Below are positions 1-9,375 of a stretch of 64,000 nucleotides of DNA, piece by piece. Source of the stretch: Cephalopachus bancanus (taxonomy: Eukaryota > Chordata > Mammalia > Primates > Tarsiidae). Both the position numbers and the translations under genes were made by a program. Location of the stretch: NCBI GenBank assembly GCA_027257055.1, contig JAPVLO010000055.1, positions 10,129,501-10,193,500 on the forward strand, in the 5' to 3' direction. Numbering within the stretch: the first letter of the stretch is position 1; each line of letters starts with the position of its first letter. The notes beneath the pieces were generated by a model, which was not told where the DNA came from, did no database searches, and saw nothing but the letters and a program-made list of their open reading frames with translations.

Positions 1-22
1 CCCACTGGGAAAGAGGGGCTCA

Positions 23-937
<915 letters not shown>

Positions 938-985
938 TATGAGGGGGACCCCAAAAAACCCAGAATTTTTTTTTAAAGTTGTGTA

Positions 986-1268
986 GGCTGGGTTTGGTGG
1001 CTCAGCCTGACATCCCAGCACTTTGGGAAGCCAAGTCGAGTGGATTGCCTGAGCCTGCGGGTTCGAGACCAGCCCGGGCAACATGGCGAGACCTCGTCTC
1101 TGCAAAAAATAAAAATCAAAAAATTAGCCAGGCATGGTAGAGCACGCCTGTAGTTTTGGAAGGCTGAGGTGGAAGGCTGGCCAGAGCCCAGCAGAGCAAC
1201 GCTGGGATTGCTGTGAGTGTGCCACTGCACTCTAGCCTGGATGACAGAGACTCCAATTCAAAAAAAAA
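986..1268 (+). mobile_element. Dimeric Alu inserted in the mariner relic
   Basis: Full-length dimer with the GGCTCAGCCTG head, GGTTCGAGACC B box and an ACTCCAATTC-A(n) tail. A perfect 11-bp target-site duplication, AAAGTTGTGTA, flanks it at 975-985 and 1269-1279. It interrupts the 3' end of the mariner element, so it is younger than that element. Confidence 0.95.
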
Positions 1269-1282
1269 AAAGTTGTGTAATT

Positions 1283-1610
1283 TATTCTTACATGTTCAAA
1301 CTTCAGTCACCTTCAAAGTCCTCTCCATTTGATGCAATACCTATCAAGACTTCTAGTCCACTGCTCAAAATAGTTTTTCAACTTGTCAATATCGATGTCT
1401 TTTAGTGTTTCTGCCATTTTTTAATTTCACCACTTCCACACTGGCAAAACATTTCCCTCTGAGGACTTTATTCATCCAGGGAAACAAACAAAAAAAATCA
1501 TTCAGAGCAAGATCAGGTGGATAAGGAGGGTGGGACACAGGGGTCATGCTGGTTTTGGTCAAAAACTGTGGAACACTCAGTATGATGTGGGCAGGTGTGC
1601 TCATAAATCA
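1283..1610 (-). pseudogene. mariner transposase pseudogene, C-terminal part
   Basis: The minus-strand translation shows the mariner hallmark HPPYPPDLALNDFF followed by FP and a K-rich VLRGKCFASVE stretch. In intact relatives this is HPPYSPDLAPxDFFLFP, whose last Asp is the third catalytic residue of the D,D34D triad. After a frameshift near 1430 the reading continues as KMAETLKDIDIDKLKN then FEQW, also typical of the family C terminus. The N-terminal half and the first two catalytic Asp residues are absent, so this cannot encode an active enzyme. In the frame of the hallmark the surviving piece is also interrupted downstream by stops. Confidence 0.87.
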
Positions 1611-1615
1611 CCTAT

Positions 1616-1975
1616 CATGAAATGGACAACGATGGAATATTATACAGCCATAAAGAAGGACAAACATATGGACTTTGCAGCAACTTGGATGGATTTAAAA
1701 TCTAACACTCCGTGATCTATCACAGAAATGAAGAACAGAGTACCATATGTTCTCACTCATAAGCAGACCTTGGACAATGATCATAATACTATAAGAAAGG
1801 GATTGGCAGTAATGGGAACCTGCCAGGGGAGGGGAGGTGGGATTGGCAGTTGATGAGGGGAGCCCGCCTCATCAACAACGGTACCTGCATTATGAACATT
1901 TGTATACCTAACCCTGAATTTTTAAAATAAAAAATATAAAAGTAAAAAAAATTTTTTTTAAATAAAATTGTCAAT
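1616..1975 (+). mobile_element. L1 3' end, lineage-specific family
   Basis: Begins in the ORF2 3' region (GGAATATTATACAGCCATAAA, then GACTTTGCAGCAACTTGGATGG) and runs through a 3'UTR to an A-rich tail. It is strongly 5'-truncated. Its 3'UTR matches that of the fragment at 8085-8280, defining a shared L1 subfamily. A 10-bp inverted repeat (GTTGATGAGG at 1849-1858, CCTCATCAAC at 1867-1876) lies within the 3'UTR and is not in the other copy. Confidence 0.88.
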
Positions 1976-2165
1976 TCCCTCTAAAAATAAAATAAAATCT
2001 CCAAAAAAAACTTCACTGAAGCTGAACGCAGCCTCTCACAACAACGCTAGCTGACACATGGATGCCAATGGGTCCTAGAACGCTTAGCTAAAGGGGGGGC
2101 CTTTATTGCAAGGGACCTGCCCTCCAAAATAGATAATTCCAGCTTTCTGGGGTCCCCCCCTTGTA

Positions 2166-2629
2166 CTACTCCCCCCATTTCACTCTTCACCACCTCTGTT
2201 TCCTAAGGAAATTATTTACTTTCTTCCTCCTTCTGGACACACCTCCCTCCATCCCTTATAAACACAAATATTCTGAACATTCTCATCATACTCTTGTGCT
2301 TTTGCCGGCTCTTATACTTTCAAAGCGCCCCAGTATGTGTGGCAGCAAAGTTCAATTCTTCTTTCCCGTGTTCAAGACCTTCCAGCATGTGGTTCTAGCA
2401 CCTGCCTCCCTCCTACACATCCAGTCAGTCCCCAGGTCACAGCCTCCAGCCCTCGCTGTTCAGCCAGCCAATAATGGGCGCATTTCTACCTTCCTGCCAA
2501 TGCTCAGGCCATTCCCTCCATGGGCAGTGCCCTGTCCTCACATCCCCACCTAGCCTGTGCTCACACAGGCCACATCTCACCCTCTCAGCAAGCCACGTCA
2601 CCTGGTGCACACAGTCAAGGCGACACTCA
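2166..2629 (+). repeat. Intergenic sequence with possible L2 fragment
   Basis: From about 2340 the wording (TTCAAGACCTTCCAGCATGT, CAGGCCATTCCCTCCATGG, then CCTGTCCTCACATCCCCA) resembles the 3' part of LINE L2, but divergence is high. The first part is pyrimidine-rich unique sequence. Confidence 0.4.
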
Positions 2630-3040
2630 GTGTGTTCATTTCCTGGGCCTGCCATAACACATGACTACAAACTGGGTGGCTCAGAACAACAGAAATTTAT
2701 TTCCTCATCATTCTGGTGCCCAGAAGTCCAAAATCAAGGTATTAGCTAATCCTGCTCCCTCCCTAGGCTCTCAGGAGAACGCTTCTCTGCCTCTTCTTAG
2801 TTCCTGGTTTGCCAGCAATCTTTGTCATCCCTTGGCTTATAGATGCATCACTCCAACCTCTGCCTTCATTATCACAGGGTGTTCTCCCTACGTGTGTTTG
2901 CAAATTTCTTTCTTCTTATTATTAGGGCTCACTCACATGAGCACATCTTAACTTGATGACATCTGTAATCATGTAACATTCACAGGCGTCAGGGTTAGGA
3001 CTTGGACACCTCTTTTTGGGGGCCACAACTCTGCCAGCAA
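2630..3040 (-). mobile_element. MaLR/MLT1-like LTR, antisense
   Basis: Shows the complementary-strand signature of MaLR-type solo LTRs: CCTGCCATAACA, then CTGGGTGGCTCAGAACAACA, then AGAAATTTATT, and near the end ATCTTAACTTGATGACATCTG and GGTTAGGACTTGGACA. No internal retroviral sequence adjoins it, so it is a solo LTR. Subfamily not resolved. Confidence 0.78.
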
Positions 3041-3044
3041 CACT

Positions 3045-3165
3045 AGTTGTGTACCTCGAACAAGTTACTTCATCTGTGCGAGTCCGGGCAGCATCCCCCT
3101 CAGGGAGTTTGTGAAGATATAACGGAATAAAGCCGTGACACCTGGAGACATCTTAGCACAGGTTT
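3045..3165 (+). repeat. Possible MIR fragment
   Basis: A diverged match to the central MIR region (GTACCTCGAACAAGTTACTT, then TTTGTGAAGATATAACGGAAT). The core between the two is degraded. Confidence 0.4.
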
Positions 3166-3314
3166 CTCAACCTCATTTTGTCAAGGTCCACCAGACATCC
3201 TTGCAAGTAGATCTGCAAACCTAGCAGCTGTGAGAGTAACAATATCATAGCCAGCATTTAGAATCCGTGCTTTTTTTTTTTTTTAAATTAAGGAATAACT
3301 GGCAAACTTTGCCA

Positions 3315-3532
3315 CAGAGACCCGCCTGAGCAACTTGGTGAGACCTCATCTCTACAATAAGTCAAAAATGAGCCAGGCGTGGTAGCACGTGCCTGTAGTT
3401 CCAGCTACTTGGAAGGCTGAGGCGGAAGGGTCACCGGAGCCTAGCAGGTCGAGGCTGTGGTGGCCAGGAGCGTGCCACTGCACTCCAGTCTGGGTAACAG
3501 AGAGAGACTCCAACTCAAAACAAAACAAAACC
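3315..3532 (+). mobile_element. 5'-truncated Alu
   Basis: Starts inside the left arm and continues through CAACTTGGTGAGACCTCATC, the A-rich linker and a complete right arm ending ACTCCAACTC-AAAAC repeats. It has the diagnostic changes of the lineage-specific subfamily. Diverged head sequence may lie just upstream. Confidence 0.9.
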
Positions 3533-3679
3533 CAATGAGCATTCTGATAACAACATTACGCAAGGATATTACATATAATGGTATAAAACGAAAATTTTCC
3601 CAAAACTTATCAACTATTATCAAGTGTTCTTCAACAATGAAGAACCATAATTTTAGAGCACAAAAATTGCTTAGAGCTG

Positions 3680-3910
3680 GGGTTAAGGGTCCTGGGGTCT
3701 GACTGGCCAGGGCCAATTCCTAGCTCACTGTTAATGTGTAGTACAACTGTGGGCAAGCCGTTTCAGCTCTCTGAGCCTCAGTCTTTCATCTGTGACATGG
3801 CAGTGCTCACCTCTTGGGGTTGTGGTGAGGGCCAGATGGAACAATGCATGCCACACTTGGGCCGTTCCTGGACCCTGAGTGTTCGGTGCTGGGTAGCTAT
3901 CGTAATTACT
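3680..3910 (+). repeat. MIR SINE
   Basis: Follows the MIR consensus nearly end to end: GGGGTCTGACTGGCC, TGGGCAAGCCGTTTCAGCTC, TGAGCCTCAGTCTTTCATCTG, GGGTTGTGGTGAGGGCCAGA. This is an ancient mammalian tRNA-derived SINE. Confidence 0.88.
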
Positions 3911-6900
3911 GTGCAAACACATTCTGGGGACAAAAGACTTCAGTATGGATCCAGAAGTCAAGGCCAGTGGGAATTCTCTTCTGTGCTTGAAGGTTTTGCT
4001 TTTTTAGACAAGAGGCTATTTGCTGAGCGTCACCTGAGACCTCTAAGGCCCCACAAGCTCCCACTGCCCAACTCTCAGCCTTAGGACAAGAAGAGATCAG
4101 GGCTAGGCTCTTTGAGGACTAATTACTCAGAAGCCCCCAGGAGCTCATGCAGCTGACTTGGAATTAAACAAAGGAAAGGTTTCCACACCAGCCCCTCTTC
4201 CCCCAGACCTCACCCCATTCAATGCCTGCAAGCTCTAGTCAGGCCACTAACAGCAAACGCATCTCTAACTAAAGAGAGTTAAAATGAATTTTCTTCTGAA
4301 AATGCCACGGAGGCTTTGACACCCTGGAGACCCCCAGGTGGTGGAGGTTCTGAGCTCAGCACCCCTCTCCCCCACTGCACGCCCTTCCCCTGATTCCCCG
4401 CCTCCCCCTCCTTGGGTGCCCCAAGTTGGCCTGGAACTGCCCCCAGCACCCTGCACTCCTCTGTCCGGAATCTCTTACAGCACCACAGAGACAAAGCTGT
4501 TAAAGTCTCTTTTTCCCTCTTGCATTTTCCTCCCTCGCATTCCTAAAATGCTCTCCTCCTCTCTGTGGCCCGAGAGTGGTCAGGCTCTGTTCCTTCTGTT
4601 TACATTGCACAGAACTGGAGACATTCTAAGAATTGATAAGAAGGAAGCAGAGAGGAAATCAGATCTAACATCTTAATGAGACATTCACACGTAGCCAGTG
4701 AAACGGGACTGAAGTGGAGGCCTGTTTCCCCAGAAATGCTGCCTTGCCCCACTTACCATGTTTCTTTCAAGATCATTCATTCCACACCACTCAGGCTGCC
4801 GCTTTTCAGGTCTGTTTCTCGTTCACTGTAATAGTAGCAGGGCATTTTCTCCAAGTGTGCTTGGCTGGGGTTGTTTTGCTTGTGAGGAAGTTTTGTTGCT
4901 TCTCGTTGCTTTTTTTTTTTTTCTTTTTTCATTATGTAGATGGCGAAAAGGGAAAGAGCGAGATAAAAGGAGATTTCCTGGTAGACGGACTCCGGAGCAG
5001 TTTTAGAGAAATGTTGACCCAGTAGAACCTGACAGGGTGTGCAAGAGCAAGTGGGTCCTCCCAGTAGGAGAATGACCCAGAGGTTTCTCTGCACACTGGG
5101 AATATCAGTGCTCGTCCACCCCCAGTGTGGGACAGGGGGACCCATCAGCTGAACGCGCTCCTTCATGACCAGCTGCCCAAACTCTGAAGTCCCCAGAATA
5201 CACAGAAAGGGCTTTTCCTCTTGAATGCGTGGGCTCCCCAAGTGTGGGTATGGGAGGCCCCTGCTAGTTCCATCTCTCTATCAGTAATGGGATGTCTTCT
5301 TTCTTGGGACATCAAGCAAAGTCCTGGAAACTATTTATTGAGTGAGTAGCAGAAGATGGCCAAGACGGTCACTCTCACCCTTCTTACCCTGATTCTCCCT
5401 GGCAGTTATGGGGGGAAATTATATGTAAAAAGGGAAAGGATGATCTCCACCTATCAATGAATAAATAACAATGTCGGTAATGTTGTTTTAAATTTGAGCA
5501 GTTGATTTTTTTTTGTTATTCTTGAATTTAGAATCAAAGAACTGATGGGATGTAATCCATTAAAGATCCATCCAGAAACACCATTGTCAGCTCTTGTTTT
5601 TTTTTCACTATTTAGCTTTTCTGAAGCCCATCCCTACACCCCCTCTGACTCCCCAAAACCATTAATGCTTCTCATCACTATTGACTTTCACAAGACTAGC
5701 AATTCTCAGGGTAGTTTTGCCCGCACACTGCCCTTTTCCCTCCTGTGCCTCTAGAAGGTCTCAACTGTCCCGTATGGACAGACCCACACACCCCTTGCGA
5801 CCTCCAGAAGGAATCCCCTAGAAACCATCGTCAGGGAAACACTCTTCTGCTGCCTCAAGGGGCTCCCAAGGCTGCTTTTTTAAAATCTGCAGAAAACAGA
5901 GGAGGTAATTTAACACTCCTTTCTGATAAGCTCCCTCTCCGTCTTTTGCCCAAATACAAAGGTCCTCATTAGCTTTCACTCGGGGCTTTGAACTCCACAC
6001 AAAACCCTTCCTTCCCCTAGCTGCCCGCTGGAGCTGGCGCTGGGGCGGCCGGCCAGCATGTCAGCGTTTCCTTTGTTGCCTATTTTTAAGGTGTTTATAA
6101 TGGAGCCTTTTTTCTGCTCCAAGCTCACCCCCCTCCCAGGTGAAATCTCAGTCTAGAAAGATGTTCTACACTTCCCAAACACCAGCAGGCTCATTTTCTA
6201 ATATCTGAGAGCAAACTAAGTTACTTTTGCACACAATCATTTTTTTTTAGCACTTTTTGAGGGGTAGGGTATCTGGGAGGGATGTTAATACCCTTGGCGT
6301 ACCAGGCAATCAGCAAAGTATGAGAACCGGACTTGAGGAAGAGGGGGGAGTTGCTGACACCCCTTTCTCCCACTGGCCCCAACCCACCTGCAAGCTGAGT
6401 CCAGAAAATGTCTGGGAAGTTAAACAACTCCACTGCAAAATGCTTTTGTCCCTCAGAAGCAATGTGTGAGCTGTCCTGCGGATCCCAAGCTAGTCTATGC
6501 AACTTGATTTTGTCCTTAGAGTTGCCAGTCTCCTACACAAATTAACAGTCTCAGAACAGGGCCCAGTTCCAGGAGGAAGGGGATCCAGAGAGGGGGTTCC
6601 CTCCTCCCCTCCAGACACAGCAGGCATCAGGGGAAACTACAGAAGGGCCCACACTTGTCTTCAGTGAATGTCCTCCCACATCATCTCTGTGCCCCTTACT
6701 TCCTGGGTACCAGATTATGCTCCAGTTCTGAAGCCCATGCTACAGCACCCTATAACCAGGGGATGGGGTCAGATGGCCTGCCCACCCCTCCATTTCTCAG
6801 CCCACACCAATCTCTGCTCCTCGTGTCCAAGCCTAGGGCCCTGCCTGCTCAGTGCAACTAGGAATCAAGTCCTCCGGCTCAGCATCCTTGCAGGAAATAA

Positions 6901-6954
6901 GCGGCAGGCAGCAGAGATGATGGCTAGCTATCGGCCACATCTGGCTAGACAACA
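3911..6954. other. Unique intergenic sequence
   Basis: About 3 kb without recognisable interspersed repeats except short poly-T and A/T runs (near 4909-4925 and 5505-5515). Several open frames of 60-154 codons on both strands show no domain and overlap each other. The stretch at about 6000-6120 is GC-rich then AT-rich and carries SOX- and MEF2-like sites, so it is a candidate regulatory element. Confidence 0.55.
6070..6089 (+). promoter_or_regulatory. Adjacent SOX-like and MEF2-like motifs
   Basis: CCTTTGTT (SOX-type, about 6070-6077) is followed by CTATTTTTAA at 6080-6089, which fits the MEF2 consensus YTAWWWWTAR. They sit in repeat-free sequence beside a GC-rich patch. Motif matches alone do not show function. 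Confidence 0.3.
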
Positions 6955-7060
6955 GCAGACAGATCACTTCGCCTCCCTGAGCACTGCCTCTCTATCAGAT
7001 GAAGGCACTGGGGACTTTGACCATCTCATAAAGTCTCCTGTGCGGGATGTGCATTTTTTA
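6955..7060 (+). repeat. MIR fragment
   Basis: Matches the MIR middle: GATCACTTCGCCTCCCTGAG, then TATCAGATGAAGGCACTGGG, then CTCATAAAGTC. Diverged but in the right order. Confidence 0.55.
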
Positions 7061-7724
7061 AAGAAAAAAATGTGTTAACCTAAATGAATACCCACCTACC
7101 TGACAGACTTTCAGGCAGTGTCATAAGGCCTGATGGAAAGACATAGACAGTTTAGAAGAAACTACTCTGAGGCCAGTTTTCTCAAGGTCATCTCTCCCAA
7201 GCTGTCCCTGACTTACACAGGGTTTTTCTCCAGCTCCACATATTCTGAAAACTCCCAGATTTTCCTGATGGTTCTTATGTCAACGATTCCAGAGCCTCCT
7301 CAGCAGACATGCCAAAATCAGAGTGGTCATTTGTAAACCCGTGGGCTGGTGAAGACAGAACCTCCTGTGTTCTGGGAGCCCTCCAAGTCATTGAGCCCCA
7401 TGTCTGCACTAGTAGGCCTACCCGTGGCCCATCTGAGACGGTGTCCACCTGTATGATTAACATCGATCATCACAGTTAAGGACTCTTAAATGCAATTCAC
7501 TTTGGCTGCTGACTGTGAATGCCCCTGAATTCCTTGTGTATTGCATTATCTCAGTTAACTCATGGACCTCTGTGTTGTATGTAAAGTGATCACATTATTT
7601 CTATGGAACCTCCAAGAGACCATCAGGAATGCCCAGTGCTTTCTCTAGAGTTGTACCCACCCCATTTTAAGGCAGCCCAGGATGGCAAGGAAGATGATGG
7701 TCCACAATACAAGTAAACTTTTTA
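7061..7724. other. Unique intergenic sequence
   Basis: No gene, RNA or repeat recognised. Open frames are short and featureless. Confidence 0.55.
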
Positions 7725-8007
7725 CTTTACTCATGCCTATAATCCCAGCACTTTGGGAGGCCAAGGCAGGAGGATCGCTTGAGGCCCAGAGGCAAAGACT
7801 AGCCTGGGTAGCAAAGTAAGACATCATCACTACAAAAATAGTAGAAAAATTAACTGGGTGTGGTGACACATACCTATAGTCCCAGCAACTCGGGAGACTG
7901 AGATAGGAGGATCATTTGAGCCCAGGAATTCGAGGCTGCTGTGAGCCATGATCGTGCCACTGCACACTAGCCTGGGTAACAAAGTAAGATCTGTCTTAGA
8001 AAAAAAA

Positions 8008-8008
<1 letters not shown>
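7725..8008 (+). mobile_element. Old dimeric Alu (AluJ-like)
   Basis: Both arms are present but diverged: CCTATAATCCCAGCACTTTG, GAGGATCGCTTGAGGCCCAG, and a right arm with GAATTCGAGGCTGCTGTGAG. It lacks the ACTCCAACTC tail of the younger set, so it belongs to the older layer shared by primates. Confidence 0.92.

Positions 8009-8009
<1 letters not shown>

Positions 8010-8044
<35 letters not shown>
8010..8044. repeat. (CA)n microsatellite
   Basis: About 17 CA units grown from the tail of the preceding Alu, followed by imperfect TATG and CACACATATA sequence. Confidence 0.95.
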
Positions 8045-8048
<4 letters not shown>

Positions 8049-8084
8049 ATGTATGTATATACACACACATATATACCCATATAA

Positions 8085-8280
8085 CAGATTTACAAGCAAC
8101 TCACTCATAAGAGGACCTTGAACAATTATCATAATACTATAAGAAAGAGATTGGCAGTAGTGGGAAACTGCTAGGGGAGGGAGGGGCAACCCTCATCAAC
8201 AAGGGTACCTGCATAATGAACACGTATACCTCACCCTGACTTGTCCCCCATATCTTTTAAATAAGTAAATATTTTTTAAA
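8085..8280 (+). mobile_element. L1 3'UTR fragment, same family as 1616-1975
   Basis: Runs parallel to the first L1 copy: CAACTCACTCATAAGAGGAC, ATCATAATACTATAAGAAAG, GATTGGCAGTAGTGGGAA, CATCAACAAGGGTACCTGCA. Ends in an AT-rich tail. Two copies in 7 kb indicate a family that was active in this lineage. Confidence 0.85.
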
Positions 8281-8286
8281 AAGAAA

Positions 8287-8580
8287 GGTAGCCGGGCTCA
8301 GTGGCTCAGCCTGTAATCCCAGAGCTTTGGGAGGCTGAGGTGAGTGAACTGCCTGAGCCCACCGGTCCGAGACCTGCCTGGGCAACTTGGCGAGACCTCA
8401 TCTCTACAATAAATAAAAAATTAGCTGGGCGTGGCAGCGCACACCTGTAGTTCCGGCTCCTTGGAAGGTTGAGGCGAAAGGATGGCTGGAGCCCAGCAGG
8501 TCGAGGCTGCAGTGACCGGAAGCGGCTACTATACTCCAGTCTGGGTGACAGAGTGAGACTCCAACTCAAAAAAAAAAAAG
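8287..8580 (+). mobile_element. Dimeric Alu, lineage-specific subfamily
   Basis: Full dimer: GCCGGGCTCAGTGGCTCAGC head, GGCAACTTGGCGAGACCTCA, ACAATAAATAAAAAATTAGC linker, ACTTGGAAGG-type right arm (here CCTTGGAAGG) and ACTCCAACTC-A(12) tail. It directly follows the L1 tail at 8280. Confidence 0.95.
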
Positions 8581-9159
8581 ATAAGTATACACAATGTGTA
8601 CTAAAACATACCCCATAGATTAATGCTTATTTTCCTATATGCAAGCAATTTTTCCATAACTCATTATTCCATAAAGCACAGTGCTCCTACAAGGAAGTAT
8701 AAGTCAAAGAGTAGCACAGCCTCATTTAAAATTCTTGCCAGAAACTAGAACGGGTTCCCAATGGCTGTGCATCACTATCCCACTAGTGTGTCACCTGCTA
8801 AGCACATGTGAACCCTAGAATGTGGCCCTTTGCATTAGCATCCAAGACAGGGACAATTCTCCAGGCTGTGGACTGTTCGGGTCCCTTGCTTCCTTCTGCT
8901 GCTGTCCCGCCCCAGCCTGACAGGCTGGGAGAAACAGGAACGTGCAAAACCATCAGAGTTGCGGGAAAAGAGACTGAAAGTGTACACCCACCTGGCGTTT
9001 GGGATTGACATGTCCATCCTTTACCAACTGTTAATAATATCCTTTGCCCAGCATGTGCTTACTATGTGGCCCTGGGCCCAACACCACGCTGAACACTGGG
9101 GAGTTAGAATGTTTAAAGTGTGGTTCCCATCACCCTAAGGCAGGTAATTTGATCGAGTT
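8581..9159. other. Unique intergenic sequence
   Basis: Nothing recognisable apart from a weak MIR-like phrase near 9050-9110 (TGTGCTTACTATGTGGCCCT, then CTGAACACTGGGG). Confidence 0.5.
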
Positions 9160-9375
9160 CAGTGGTTCCCAACGAGGGACAATCTAGGCCCGCAAGGGAT
9201 ACTTGATAATGTCTAGAGACATTTTTTGGCGGTCACACTAGGAGGAGGGCGCAACTGGCATCCATGGGTGGAGGTCAGGGATGCTGCTAAATATCCCACA
9301 AGGCAGAGGACAGTCCTCTAACCACAAAAAGTGATCAGCTCCAAAGTGTCGACAGTGACATGGTTGAGAACCTGA
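9160..9375 (+). mobile_element. MER5A (hAT-Charlie MITE)
   Basis: Near full-length match: CAGTGGTTCCCAACGAGGGA at the 5' end, TGATAATGTCTAGAGACATT, GGGATGCTGCTAAATATCCC, and the inverted terminus GGTTGAGAACCTG. Short non-autonomous hAT element, ancient. Confidence 0.93.

Larger units (their letters stand above)
938..2165 (-). mobile_element. mariner-type DNA transposon relic with both terminal inverted repeats
   Basis: The ends are inverted copies: from 938 the left end reads TATGAGGGGG then ACCCCAAAAAACCCAGAATT, and the right end at 2135-2165 read on the minus strand gives TACAAGGGGGGG then ACCCCAGAAAGCTGGAATT. A TA dinucleotide sits at each outer edge, as mariner insertion requires. Inside, on the minus strand, lies a decayed C-terminal transposase region (about 1283-1610). 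The element was later hit by an Alu (986-1268) and an L1 3' end (about 1616-1975). Most of the N-terminal transposase region is missing. The Tc1/mariner superfamily assignment is firm from the transposase motif; the exact subfamily is not resolved. Confidence 0.85.

Noticed and set aside
4777..5241. 154-codon minus-strand open frame
   Set aside because: No domain, contains a lysine run from a poly-T tract, overlaps plus-strand frames of similar length.
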